From Parelaphostrongylus tenuis (Eukaryota > Nematoda > Chromadorea > Rhabditida > Metastrongylidae), in contig JAHQIW010000275.1 of the NCBI GenBank assembly GCA_019055375.1, positions 34,677 through 98,676 of the forward strand: 64,000 nt of DNA. The letters are read 5' to 3'. The notes under the pieces were generated by a model, which saw only the letters and a program-made list of their open reading frames with translations, was not told the DNA's origin and ran no database searches. Within the stretch, counting starts at the first letter, position 1, and each line of letters opens with the position of its first letter. The translations under genes were made by a program, and so were the position numbers. Positions 48,055 to 60,165 of the stretch are shown here, piece after piece.

Positions 48055-48274
48055 TTCAAGTTCAGCAAAACGTGTTGGACGACTCCACTATACTGAAGTA
48101 AGTCATTATACCATTGAAAAACACTAGCCAGTCTTTCTTCGCCTTTTCTCCGGTGTATAGAATGGACTGAATTCTGAATTTGCTTGTACTGGACTTCCAC
48201 TTGATAGTTCAACGAACGCCCACATAGCATGAATGAAAATTCGTCTGTGGACCATCGCATCGAATAATACGACA
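48055..48274 (-). CDS. Isolated exon candidate, unknown product
   Basis: On the minus strand an acceptor TCTTTAG (ending 48275) opens 220 bases without a stop, closed by a consensus donor GTGAGT at 48054. The frame reads SYYSMRWSTDEFSFMLCG, then NYQVEVQYKQIQNSVHS, then RRKGEERLASVFQWYNDLL. The composition is protein-like but I recognise no domain. No neighbouring exon was found on either side, so it may be an orphan of a decayed gene. Confidence 0.3.
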
Positions 48275-48401
48275 CTAAAGACAGAGATGCTGAGATATTA
48301 GCCGAATATTACATGTTACTCACCTTATTTTAGCCTAATAATGCAAGAAAATGGTCAATCACGTATGCCGAGATCAAATCAAGTTGACTTTTCTGATATA
48401 T

Positions 48402-48430
48402 TGGGTTGGCCCAAGATTTCGTTTGCGTTT
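48402..48430 (+). repeat. Solo mariner-like terminus
   Basis: TTGGGTTGGCCCAAGATTTC near 48402 resembles the TIR of several mariner subfamilies (GGTTGGCCC). No matching end was found within several hundred bases. Confidence 0.4.
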
Positions 48431-48931
48431 CGACACTTTAGTGGATTCAGCTGGCAGTTATTTAACGAAATTAGTCGACTGACAGCATAATCACTATCAT
48501 AATCATGATAAGCAACCGTTTGCTGGGAAGAAATCAAATGCTCTCCTTCCAGAAAGGATAGCGTGCAAAGAAGTTAAAGAGGTAACTTTTGAGCTTGCTG
48601 TGGTTTTTGAATTTTTGTCCCAACGAAACTACCTCAGAGCATGGAAAAGATGCTAATCTGATGAAGCAATATTAGAAATTTTACTGTGATTGTGGTACCG
48701 TGGTTCAGCCAAGTTCTTCAAAATGTTGCCTGACGACTTCGCAATGTGAGATAGTCGGTCAATGCATGGTGTCTGTCGAGACATCTTTCCGCGGTAACTT
48801 ATTTCATTTCGATGGCGAACGACGATATGGCGGCAGTGTTCATGTGTTTGTCAAGCTGCTAAAACATTTTCCAACATATAACAGTCTTTTAGCAACAGCC
48901 AGATTTGTAGAGAAAGAAAAACTAATTTAAA

Positions 48932-49029
48932 CAATAAAGGATACTAGAATAAAGCTCTCGGCGCTAATCAAACCCTGCGGGATGCGCCAAGCAATCGTCT
49001 TCAATTTTTAACTGCGTTTGAGGTGATCT
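48932..49029 (-). repeat. 3' fragment of the tRNA-derived SINE
   Basis: AATAAAGGATACTAGAATA, AAGCTCTCGGCGCTAATCAA and TTTGAGGTGATC match the left end of the minus-strand copy at 56425-56726. The tRNA head is absent, as in 5'-truncated copies. Confidence 0.7.
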
Positions 49030-49239
49030 CGTGCGAAAATTGATTACATCGTTTTGAACAAGGTGAAATCAACTCAATGCCAGAATCGTTCCATACTTTT
49101 GAATCTGACCACGACATTCGTTGTATAAATATTCCATTTAGATAGGAGATGATCAAGAAACTGTCACATCGAGTGAAACTGAGCAATTCGCATGAAACGA
49201 TTAGATTTTCAACCATGTCTTATTTATCATGACTGACAC

Positions 49240-51660
49240 AAAATTGAAGATCCGATGATTCCTTCCCTTATTCTGCAAACCAAAATCAGACACATCAGAG
49301 AGCAGGTCGAGCTACTGCAAGATAGCATAGCAAGAACCGAAGAGGTACGAGCTCCCCACAGTATCAATCCTAATGGCTACTGGTAATATCTAGGACTGGG
49401 ATAATTTGCGGAAACTTTTTCGGAAGCCTGAAAGCATTGCGGTTCACAAAGGTTAACTATCATGGTGAAGATTAAGAGATTCGGGTGCAGAGTATCAACA
49501 CGATCTGCAATTGAACGATGTTCAAGAATAAGACAATGTTTTCAAATAAGAAATAGATGGGTGAACATGAGAATTTGTTTAATGTTCGCGGTTGATGGCG
49601 ACGGAGTAATGAACTTTTTCAAAAGTTCGTCACGATCAAAGAAATAAAAACTTGACGACCGATTCCTGCGTGAGATACGCATTAAGGTCGGCCACCATCT
49701 TGATGAAAGTGCTTGGGAAACTAGCCGAATGAAGGACATAAAGACATCGTCGTCAACGCGTATTCACGACCGTGAGAAGGAAGGGAAGCACGCCAGCACT
49801 CGCTCAGGGGATGACCAACTAAGAATGAGCTCGGAAACAGCCCTCGAAAAGTTTTATATTCAATGGCTTTTGACTGAATTACACTTCGTTTGCTAGTTCC
49901 TAATTATATAGCAACCACCGAGGGCTAAATCACCACTGCCACAGAAAAATGGCTAATCTAAAAATGTAGAAGCTGCAAATCCCCACCAGCAAAAGTATAA
50001 TACACTATGCCAATCATTACCATCACATTTGCGACTTAGCCTAATGTTTTTCTATAAGCGGTATACTGTGAAAATGTGCCCAAAAAAAGATGTTTTTATG
50101 AAATCTCAGCAAAAAAGGAAGATATTTTATCGACTACGTTTAGGAGAGCATCTGCATCATATGGGTTCAAATTAATACAGATGTCGAACAAATATATATC
50201 AATCTTATTTTCCTTGCTATACTGCAGAGGAAAGGTGTTTCCAGATAATAAGCCTAGCGTTGGAATCGTTGAACTTTATGTTATCGAATAATTACTAACA
50301 GTTCAAAAGAAAAGCTCTGTACTGCGAGAAATATGCGGGCATGAAGTACAAATGTTTATCTTTTCCTGAAGCGTTATAAAAAACTTCTTCAAAAAGCGGT
50401 TAAATAGCGCAGTAATCAGAGAATTAAGTTTTCGAATAATTGCTATCACTCTCACAAAAAGTTTTTGTACAGCGAAAGGGATCGTTTATCACGGCGCGCT
50501 GTTTTAAGAGAAAGTATCTAAACAAAATATAACAAATCTCGAGAGTAGAATGACTTTGAGAAAGAAAGTGAGAAGATAGGCTATTTTGCTCGTTAAACGC
50601 TCAAATATTTGTACACAAATATGAAAGTCAATTTCAGATTCTGACGCCGTACTAATAGATAAAGCCCAGAAATGCGAAACGTAGCCTTCTTTTCGCTTTT
50701 TCCAGCACTCTATGATGAGTTTTTCGAGAACTTAAACTTATTTGAGAATCATCACAACATTAGCTATCAAATAACTACTTGAAATCTGTGCCTTATGGTG
50801 CGAATGTAACAAAATTTCATCCTTGCAACCACTCACACACCGTAGCTGAAGATGAACTACGCGCTAACTATGAACCGCGCTTTTATGTTCACTGATGTAG
50901 ATTTTTATGAAGGCTTTCGAAAAAAAAAGAAAGTAACATATAGTGTAGAATTTACCATTTTTCAAGCTATCAAATATCTATAAAATTATGAGAAAAAAAC
51001 TCGTAAAAGGGCTTGCCCCTAATGAATTGAAAAAATGAGTCCCTATAACGGAAATCCACCAAGAGGACCAACTTCGGCATTCAATAACAACACCATCAAG
51101 ATCCTTAGAGCAAGAGATCACAATATACATTTAATTTTAGAAATCCGTATGTCCATATGACATAAATCTAATATTAAACTTAGCAGCCATGAGTAGTCGA
51201 CTATTAATCACTACTGTCAGGTGATCTTAATATTTGACATGCACTTATACGCTATCACTGCAGTGTATGGTGATCTTTTCACTCTATAAGCTTTGTAACT
51301 GATGCGGCGTCGATTACCTCATATTTGGAGACATACTCTCCTACAAGGGACTGGCTGAACCAAAAGGCATCGTGCTGTTGAAAAGGCCGAAACATACGTC
51401 TCATTCTAATAGTGCCATAGCAGATCTCACGAAAGACTTAATATATGCTGTGAGGATGAAACAAATCTTAACCAAGTACTCAAAATGCAGTCAAATATAA
51501 ATATATAGTATTATATCGTCAGGTAAAGAAAAAGCCAAAATAGGAGAGGACGTTATGTACAAACAATCCACTCAAGAAAAGTGATCTAAGCCTTCGTAAA
51601 AACCATTCGACATGATCAGCATTACTAGCACAGAACTATCCAACCCGTAGTGAATTAGTT
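49240..51660. other. Intergenic, dispersed monomers
   Basis: 50220-50330 is close to 880-1000 (ACTGCAGAGGAAAGGTGTTT, AATAAGCCTAGCGTTGGAAT). Further monomers lie at 50380-50520, 50700-50810 and 50880-51010. No gene is supported. Confidence 0.45.
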
Positions 51661-52157
51661 ATATTGAGTCCTGTGATGAGTACACAGCCGCGGAGAAAAC
51701 GTGCGCAGTGGAAACATGTCGCTGTCATAGATAACTATTTTGGTCTAACTCTTTTCAAGTTAGTCGAAACATCGAGAATCTTCGATAAAGTATGTTCTGA
51801 ACCTTGGAGACGTTCCAGCTGTATAGGGCAGTGCCACCATGATGCAAATTCTACCCAATGGCGCTGTAAGTAGTAAGTAAAGAGTTTTTAAGCCCTTGAA
51901 AACACAATTACTGAGCTTCGAATGTAATCACGAACAAATTTGTGTGACTTAATCACGCATAAAACACTGGTGGCGGGTGGTTCCCGCGTTCTTGTCAAAT
52001 GGCAACGTCGCAATTTGACGTGAATTACGTTGTAATATACGAGTTTCCGACCGTTCTCAAACTCGTTGCTTTGAATCATGAATAGTCTGTGTGATTGTTG
52101 CTGATAAACATCAATGAAACATATATATGTGGATAGCAGTTCCATAATTTCATTCAG

Positions 52158-52298
52158 CCCGTGGCGTGAGTGCTAACTCGTACTCACCCTACTAAACTAC
52201 TCACCATGACTGCTAACACAGGAATGGAAAATGGCTTGAGTTTCTCCGATGCTACTAGCAAGACAATTTACATGAACTCATACACGGAAGCGAAGCAG
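52158..52298 (+). CDS. Possible first coding exon, unknown product
   Basis: ATTTCATTCAG ends at 52157. An ATG follows at 52206 in the context ACTCACCATG, with 31 codons (MTANTGMENGLSFSDATSKT, then IYMNSYTEAKQ) up to CAG|GTCAAG at 52298. The composition and sites look like a 5' exon. Reading through continues into sequence that resembles 30948-31136, a repeat, so the donor would have to be used. No second exon was identified. Confidence 0.25.
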
Positions 52299-52877
52299 GT
52301 CAAGTTTTGTAAAGAATTTCTTTACTTGATACTTGAATGGTCCGTCTTCACTGATTGTGCGAACCCCAGTACATATTCCATTCGTCTCTCTGCTGCGCGA
52401 CAGTCGTCCATGTCGGTGGTTCAATTTGAGCATGGCGGCTGCTGCGAGTTTCATACCGTAATCTGGAAAAATCAAGATCGCAAAAGAACGTCTTTGATGT
52501 TATGATTTTGTTAGATTAAATGGTTTTCAATCATTTCCAGAACTCTTTGGTCACTCCCTTCGGTACTCTCAATTGTTGCTCATGAGGGGAGAAAGTCCTG
52601 TTAAACTCGATAATTCCACTAAAGAAAACGTGAGATCTTTGTCATTTAGTATCTTAGTGACTTCCCAAGAGCTCTGTAATAAATCTAATGAAGCTGTCAT
52701 TGATACGAACATCGCGAAGTAGGAAATTCTGTATGAACGGCAGCGAAAATAAAATTTACATCGCCAAATTAATACGGGCTCATAATTGACTAATATCGAA
52801 GTGCTTTTTCTCTAGAAATCAACTAGAATCATGTATACAGGCTCCGTTTTGCAAGCTTTTTGAGGTTCTGCATGATA

Positions 52878-53431
52878 GGTTGGGGCAAAAGTCCTGAAAA
52901 AATCCTTGTAAGACATTTCTTTTTTTCGTAACTTTTTTATAGTTTTATTTACTTTAATTGATGCACCTATTGAACCTGAACAAAGACAAATCTAATAATC
53001 AAAGTACTCCTTCAAATTTGAGCACTACCTGCCACTTCTCCAGCAAATGATCGATTCCGCAAGCAAAAAATTCCGACTTCTTGGTGTTCAAAAAATGAAT
53101 GGCTGAATTGTGCAATTCAATATCGCTACCAAACTTTCTTCACCTTCGTCGAACTTTTTGAACCACCTGTACACCGTACTTTCGCCAACTGTGTCTTTGC
53201 CCCAAGCCAGAATGATGCGTTCACTTGCCACCTCTGCATTTGAACCCAACAGCCATTCGTGCATCATTAACAACCTAATTTGCTCGCTTGTTAGCTCTGT
53301 CTTGAAATAAGTAGATAAATTATATAGCAGTAAACGTTGGAGAAGACGGTCTTTCAAATGAGCTTAAGAAAACAAAAATGGCCGACACCCAAAAAAGTTA
53401 CAGGCATTTTCTCAGAACTTTATCCCCAACC
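52878..53431 (-). mobile_element. mariner MITE carrying a transposase N-terminus, TA-flanked
   Basis: The ends GGTTGGGGCAAAAGTCCTGA (from 52878) and, in reverse, GGTTGGGGATAAAGTTCTGA (to 53431) are inverted, flanked by TA at 52876-52877 and 53432-53433. On the minus strand (53357-53088) the frame reads TELTSEQIRLLMMHEWLLGS, NAEVASERIILAWGKDTVGE, STVYRWFKKFDEGEESL, the full first DNA-binding domain of a mariner transposase with GRPR-side and catalytic domains deleted. The second copy is at 33874-34402. Confidence 0.9.
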
Positions 53432-53739
53432 TATTCTAAAGTATTTTCGGGTGAAATTTTAGTGCCTCGTTCGTTATACACTGGTGGGGTATCAATCAAT
53501 ATCGATTCTGTAATGGAAAGTCCGCCCAGCCCATCAAAACACTTGTAAAGCCGGCAAGGCCAACCCGATAAAAGGAAATAAGAAGAGGTGCAAGGTTCCT
53601 TAGCAGTGATGATGTGTGTAAAAATTTTTGTGTGCACACTATTACACAGCAATCAATTCAACATTCATTGCTATTTTCATATTATCTTCCTTATGTGAGT
53701 GATAACATAATGTGCTCGATTATTAAGGTAAACTTGAAG

Positions 53740-54090
53740 GCGAGAGGTGGCGGTTGCGCTACGGGAGGACTGATGCGCAGCGGAGGTACGCAGGCAATGG
53801 GCCGACAACGATGACAGTCGAGCGCCTCCAACTGGCCCGTGCGGCCGTCTGGTTACCTTTCCTCTTCGTATCCGTTTCCTTCTCCCTTTAGCTTATCGAT
53901 CGCCTACGATTGTTGTTTATGACACGATGTGGTTTGGTTCAATTGCTAATCAGTGACTTAGGCCATAAGACGTAGTTTTTTTTACCACCTTTTGCTTGAT
54001 GGTCAACTGCTCGATGTTGCACTAAAGATTGTAATTGCAAACCCAGGTCACGGAGACGAGCCCAGTGATGGGGGTCGACTAGCTGAAGTT
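53740..54090 (+). repeat. Unnamed repeat related to 18770-19250
   Basis: Shared phrases include GCAATGGGCCGACAACGATG/GCAATGGGCAGCGATACGC and GGCCATAAGACGTAG/GGCCGTAAGACAGAAC. No coding content is recognised. Confidence 0.4.
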
Positions 54091-54465
54091 TTTCTATGAA
54101 GTGGAGTATAAACTGATTTTGATTGAAAGTCTAGCACTTACTAGGCAAGATTAGTACATGAAGTCTGACTGAAAAGAGGTCTGAGACGGTCACCTCAAGA
54201 TTTTAGCACAAGTCACTCACTAAAGTGCTCATGAGTAATCGTAGAGCATGTCAACCTCGGCCAGCCCTTCGAACGACAGCTGGCCGTTTAGATAAAAGAA
54301 AAGCAACTTTCAACCACTTTTGAGAACATCTTAATCTAAGCGTGTAAGCCAGAATACAATTCTGTTACTTGGAACCTTCGACAACTAATTTGAAATTCAC
54401 CCGTCTAGCGCGTTAATGAACGCCGTTCTCTCGTAAAACATAAACCGTGTTGCCTGTATCACCTG

Positions 54466-55050
54466 CTGCTCCGTTGATCGTCGAGGGACCCAAGCAGGTA
54501 TCAGCAATACTTCCATTTATCGCGTGAAAGAGTGTTCAGTGGGCCCTCCTCGCTCTGGGAACTCGTTGAGCTCGTGTCATTTCTATGAGCTTGTCGTGAT
54601 CAAATAGTGCCCTTGTGTTGGTGGTTTTCTTGTGAAGCGTTTGACATTCCGAGAGATCCAGTCGGTAACGGCTCTAGCCAATCGGCTTTTTTAGAGCCAT
54701 TACGTGTCCGGCTCCCCTTATATTCGATGGCCTGGCGTGTAGAACAAAATCTCTAATTTTCAATCATTGACGTAGGCCGGGATTTCGAATCCTTTCTCTC
54801 ATTTGCGAGATTTGAGATATCATTTGCGAGATTGAGATACTCTTAGCGTCAACCTCTCCGTTACGCGTTCAGTAAAGTGATCGCGGAAAGTGAGTCAAGT
54901 GATCTTTCATCCTGCTCACGTAGCTGCTGGGTTTGTGCTGCATACGTTGAGGCAGGGATAACCACTGAGTTGAAAAGGTGGACATCATAAAAACCATTCG
55001 GACGCTTTGCGAAATTAATACTAAGAAGCCTATCTCAACGGAACGAAGCA
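54466..55050 (-). pseudogene. RTE-type reverse transcriptase C-terminal region, decayed
   Basis: On the minus strand it reads KRPNGFYDVHLFNSVVIPAS then TYAAQTQQLREQDERSL, the segment after the polymerase active site in RTE-like proteins (usually LFDSTVLPALTYASETW). Lower down, fragments of the DWIPRDxKR and RWSDFF-type tail appear with stops and frameshifts, ending near 54470 at the LDDQR motif. Confidence 0.75.
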
Positions 55051-55231
55051 TGCGAAAAGCTTTTGCTGTGGAAATTCATATTATCATGAAAGTCTGAGGA
55101 ATAAATAAACTTTTTCAGATAGCTAAATGAAAATGAACCAAGTCTATTTTTTGATTGTGCAAGTTTATGTTGACTGACTTTAAAGTTTATCCATATGCTC
55201 CCTAAATTGATATTTTTTTCACTCTAACTAA

Positions 55232-55457
55232 GGAAAGCCGTTACCGACTGGATTCCTCGGAGATCAAGCGCTCTAAAGGAAGACCACTGACCCGTTGGTC
55301 CGATTTCTTCACGAAAGCGATGGAAGAAAGATATGATGCTCAGCGAATTCCTAGAGCAAGGAGGACCCACTGGGCTACTCTTGCACGCGATAGGGAAAAA
55401 TGGAAGAGTTGCTGGTACCCGCTCGAGTCACTCGACGATCAACGGGACGACAGGTGA
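55232..55457 (+). pseudogene. RTE-type reverse transcriptase C-terminal tail, plus strand
   Basis: It reads KAVTDWIPR, then after a one-base shift GRPLTRWSDFFTKAMEERYD, AQRIPRARRTHWATLARDRE, KWKSCWYPLESLDDQRDDR and a stop at 55455-55457. It is the best preserved of three copies. A 5'-truncated retrotransposon insertion is the likely origin. Confidence 0.85.
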
Positions 55458-55499
55458 TACAGGTGAACTAAGGAAAACTATTAAAATTTGGATAAAACT

Positions 55500-56420
55500 T
55501 TTTGACAAAGTATCAAAACCAAACTGAGACAAAATAGATTCGTTGTCAATAAATGTTTCTGAATTGATGGAAGGATCTTAAAACATAATCGCATCTACGG
55601 TCTGCTATCCGTTTCATATCAAAATTCGTTAACCGTTTTTATTAATATTATCATTTCGTATTACGGCCTCACAGCATGTTCCACTTTCAAAATTAGACTA
55701 ACTAGGTAGCGCTCCTTTCAAATGAGAATAGACTATTTTTCTCGAAATAGTAGAATGATCAGGAGATGATTTTTTCTTACAACAAACTCGCTTCTCCGAA
55801 TTTTCATGGTCTTCGAGTTTAGCGTTGAAATAGATCTCGCAAATTTCCCACATTATCATGACCGGATATTTTTCTTTTGGAATTTGTAGTTTTGAATATG
55901 GAGCCTTGTTTAATTGCTAGATAAGCATGAGTGAGAAGAACAAGCCACAAATCACAACCAATATTTAGGCATTTTATATCATGGTCTTTACACTTTCTAA
56001 AATTAGTCTCTAATCTTCATGGCAGGAATACTTTACTATTTCAGCATTTGTTGCAGTGAAACACTATAGTTTACTAATAGTTTATGAATTAGTTTACTAT
56101 TTTAGCAGTTGTTGCAGTATGGTAATATGTAATGAGATTTGAACTATTAGTTTTTGACGTGCATGTGCCATGAATTATGGCGAGTGTCGTAATATGTGAA
56201 CCAAAATAGGCCGACAGACAGCTTCATTTCGTCGACGAATCTGCTGTTTTCACTCTTTACTATAAATCTCTCCGATCTCCATGTTTCTAGATTAACAATG
56301 AATCTGGTTCCCATTGTAAGTTACTTTAAGATTTTTTGAAATCTACAACAGATGTTGTGTGTACTAGAAAATTGTCTTTCTATTTCAGTGTTTCTTTATA
56401 CGAATGAAAGATGTTCTCTA
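55500..56420. other. Intergenic, no gene seen
   Basis: A possible tiny spliced frame (ATG at 56298, GTAAGT at 56316, TTTCAG at 56389) runs into the SINE and is not credible as a gene. Confidence 0.3.
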
Positions 56421-56424
56421 TAGT

Positions 56425-56726
56425 AAAAGAATAAAGGATAAAGCTCTCGGCGTTGATCAATCCTTGAGGGATGCGCCATGCATTCGACTTCAATTTCTAA
56501 CTTCGTTTGAGGTGATTGAATGCATATCTGGCCTTTACAATGACTCGCGGTGGCCTCCCGCTGAACCGAGTCAGTGCTTCATCTTCCCAGACAAGTGTGA
56601 GACCAGTCTGGTACCAATTTACCGACCCCGGAGGGATGGATGGCTTGGTGAGCCATGAGCGCGAGATCGAACCATTGACCTCGTGTGTGACGCAGAGCAC
56701 CTCTAACCACTGCGCCACAAGCGCTC
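56425..56726 (-). repeat. tRNA-derived SINE, full copy, minus strand
   Basis: Read in reverse it begins GAGCGCTTGTGGCGCAGTGG with GGTTCGATCTCGCGCTC. It has the same body and AGCTTTATCCTTTATTC tail as 22631-22928, with higher match to box A/B consensus. Confidence 0.85.
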
Positions 56727-57636
56727 ATTGTCGATGTCATTGTCATAAACTGAATTGTCTATAGTAGGGTTTACTAAATACAATTCAATACAGAATGTGA
56801 TTTCGTACATTAACATAATGGCTGACTCGCCGGTATCGCCTTTTTGGAGCCTAAAATAATCAGTTTGATTCTCAATTTACTCGGTCTACCTTCGTAACCT
56901 TAGAAAACTAGGCATGTTGAACAAAATTTGGGGCAGTATCCAACGATGATTTGACATCTGCCAACCATTCAAAGCTCAAGATTAGATCAGCGGTAAAAAT
57001 AAAGTGGTTCACAAACTTGATAGCAGTTAAGTTGCTAAAATACATCCCAACTCATCTCACAAGCGCCTTTCTCCTCATCCATCGTACACAAAACGGAAAC
57101 TTGTGGAAAATGCTTGGAAAACTTGCTTAGGAACTATTGAAGTATGCCAAGGTTAAGAGATAGTCGATCTTGGGAATCAATACTATATTATCTACAGCTC
57201 TCTTTATCCTCAGAAATAATCCTTACTTTCTAGAGCTAGCGCTTCCGTGAAAAGAGACAATCTAAAAAAAAAGGACGGACCTAATGGGTGATTGAAACGA
57301 TATCCAGATGTACAAGTGAAAGTGTATGGACAAGTAACCGGTGACGCTAATAAACGGTCTAAGGAGAGCACGCATTAATGCACACACGTCACTAAACCAT
57401 GTGCGCTTCGAAGGAACACATGCAATAGATGTTTGACAGAAGGCCTCACACAGGCATTGACCCTGTCATCGTTATTCTATTCGAAGTATCCTGAATTTTT
57501 TCGGGACACCATTGTTTAGAACAATCATTACGTTAGTATCATCTTCTGATGACTTTTTGTACCTTAATACCTTGCTGCAAAAGTTTAGTTCCAGCAGTGT
57601 GACTTCCATAATTTCTCAGTAAATACAGAGTTAGTG

Positions 57637-57717
57637 GCAAATTGTGATGTATTGTTTTATTTCGCAAATTGTGATGTATAGTTTTATTTTGCAAATTGTG
57701 ATGTATCGTTGTATTTC
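57637..57717. repeat. Three tandem 27-base repeats
   Basis: Units at 57637, 57664 and 57691 all begin GCAAATTGTGATGTAT and differ at a few positions. On the minus strand they read as repeated NKTIHHNLR, which is the repeat and not a protein signal. Confidence 0.9.
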
Positions 57718-57729
57718 TCGATTCCTTTT

Positions 57730-58990
57730 GAAGGTGATTTTGGAAGAAGTGAAGCTTATACAACTTATCTTAAAATTTCCACATGCCAACGGACTCAGTG
57801 TTAAAATTGGCTAGCAGAAGAATATTCAAAAAAAGGGGTCCTTGTCTTAAATGATTTATTGTCTCTATTCTTGACATGAAAGAAATATCAATCTAAAGTT
57901 TTGAAAAATTCCAAGTGTTACAGGAAATGAATGCAGCGTAGTATTCAGTTTGTGTTCTGTGAGCTATCCAAAATAAACTTTGGCCCAAGTGATGGAACTT
58001 TCAGAATCTAGCGGGTAGTGCCATTTGTTGATAAGGAAGCACATACAAAACGATTGCTGGTAAAGTGCGAAACTGATCAGCACGATACTCATTCCACTTT
58101 GTAGTATGGTGTTTTTGTCACTGCCTGGCGAAAGAGCACGAGGTGTTTACAATAGCTCATTGAACTTTTGTACTACTCTTTTCATATACACATACGCCAG
58201 CAGGAAAAACAGAATTTGAGAAATTTTACTCGACATTTAATAGAGAAATAAAGCAGTGATAAATTCAAAACAGAAGCAGTGATAAATTCAAACACAAATC
58301 GATTTTAACTGTAGAGTTAACTAAAGGATATATATACAAATTAACTAATCAAAGTGGTGCCATCACAGATCAATGTAAAGGTAGAAGTCTGTTCGAATTG
58401 AAGGATGGAAAGGTAGGTGTAGCCAAAATCTGCTACTTTCACGTAATTTGTTTTTATATCTACAATGTCTAGGAATCTAAATTGGCCACACCGCAATGCG
58501 AAGCGTGCAAGTCGTTTTTCATTGAGATTAAGCCGCTCTCATTATTACCACCAAAATATGGGGCACTCGAGTACGTCATATAGGTGAGGAGCAAATCTCA
58601 AAAGAATTCCGCAACTTCAGAGGAAGTCGTTTGAAGTGCTCAAATAAAATCAAATAGCTGAGAAATTTATTTAAGAGGATTTAAAAGATAGAGAAAATGA
58701 ATTGAAGAAAACCCTTCGCCTGTGTCAACCGCTTCATTTTTGAATAAACGTGTATCAAATAGTTGTTAGCAAATAGTATTGACAAAACTGCATCAGAGTT
58801 AACAAACTCTCAATTTTATTTCGCATCTGAATAATAGGTGGAATTTGAAACTTCGTCGTCTTTAAGCCATTCTAAAGGTCAACACTTACAACGAAAAGAC
58901 GTCTCCAACTCGACGTACTGTATAACAGTGAAATATGGCTGGATAAATAGAAAAAAACTCTCATGTGATTATACCTTTATTTTGAGTGCT
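57730..58990. other. Intergenic, no gene seen
   Basis: AT-rich. A short duplication AAGCAGTGATAAATTCAAA occurs twice near 58250-58290. No gene or known element is seen. Confidence 0.4.
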
Positions 58991-59010
58991 TTATTAAGAC
59001 CGCTCAAATT

Positions 59011-59225
59011 TCAATAGATCCTTTCATTATTATTTGAGCCAACGTTTGTCTTCGATAACTCTCTGTAAGGGAGCAGAGCTCCCGAGAGAACTGACTATAA
59101 AAATATCGAAAGACGACGGGTTCTGCGTGACTGACGGGTCTGTAAGGACGAAACACGTGTATCGGGCTGTACAAGAGCCCTTACCCAGACCATATGACAA
59201 GTTGGCTCAATAGTAATGAAAGGAA
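59011..59225. repeat. Foldback-family copy with a collapsed left arm
   Basis: CATTATTATTTGAGCCAAC followed at once by GTCTTCGATAACTCTCTGTA, then the complete right arm (GACGACGGGTTCTGC, ACGAAACACGTGTATCGGG, GACAAGTTGGCTCAA). Nearly all of the left arm present at 37686-37860 is deleted. Flanking sequence up to 58970 (ACCTTTATTTTGAGTGCTT) also matches 38110-38160 in reverse, so the family extends beyond the arms. Confidence 0.75.
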
Positions 59226-59744
59226 CTCTTACGAGAATTTTGCTTTTATATCTTCACTACTCTCTATTTCCATTTTTTCATGACTTAATGCGCAATCTTT
59301 TTCAGTCTCTATATGAATGATAAACAACAGGGCTCTAATATCCGATTTGCTTTTGTACTACGCTGATGACTTAGCCAGAGATATCATCCATCAGTGGTTG
59401 CTATAGAAGAGGCACAAGTTTCATCAAAACTAAAGCATGCGAATATTCGCATGCGTCCGTCTGCCACAACATTTCACTCACTAGTGCTTCTTCTGAGCTC
59501 GTCAGTAAACTTACATTTAAATTGTCGAATCAACATTTTGATACAGTTCACCCTTACCAACTGCCTAGTGTCATTACACGGAGAATTCAATCTATGTGGA
59601 GCTATCATAGTGTAATCGCGCTAAGAAACGATCTGGGCAAACAATGAAAGAAGGAATGAAAGAAGTGGAACACAATCTCCTTGGCTGTTAGATGTTCACA
59701 ACGTGTTGCTTATCATGCAAATGGGAATTTTAGATTGTGTTATT

Positions 59745-60010
59745 ATAACAAGCCTAGGTAAAAGTTGACTTGCCAAGCTTGCTCCTTGCTCTCCTCTGCC
59801 CCTCTCCTTGTTACAATGCAGGGCATAATGTGGGGCGTGGGAGTCCAGAGTTACTTTGGAGTAACAACCTCGGTAAGGCTTCAAACATTCTTACGAATCG
59901 TGAGATTGTCAGAATGCGAGCAAAGCTCGGAGCTTGATGGACCCGAGTTGCTAATGTACTATTCCGGTGCAGCACGCTTCAACATTCGAGGCATTCGCTC
60001 TTCATTTCAT
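59745..60010 (+). repeat. Unnamed repeat, inverted partner near 60740-60890
   Basis: TTGTTACAATGCAGGGCATA then ATGTGGGGCG on the plus strand matches TTGCTACAATGCAGGGCTTA then ATGTGGGGCG on the minus strand at about 60807-60835. The two flank the hairpin at 60166-60586. Confidence 0.5.
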
Positions 60011-60165
60011 CCATGATTCAGACATATCTTTTGCTGCGATAGCGAAAAAAGCAACAGTCAGCGATACAGTACGGCTGAGATAAAAGAAGGAGCGGGAGCC
60101 TCACAAAGGCATAGGCGTTGTTAGAGTTGATTACATATACATAAGCTGCCATTTATTTCTAGATC

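Noticed and set aside
56298..56460. Mini-gene with ATG, GTAAGT and TTTCAG
   Set aside because: The second exon runs directly into the SINE, so the pattern is likely chance.
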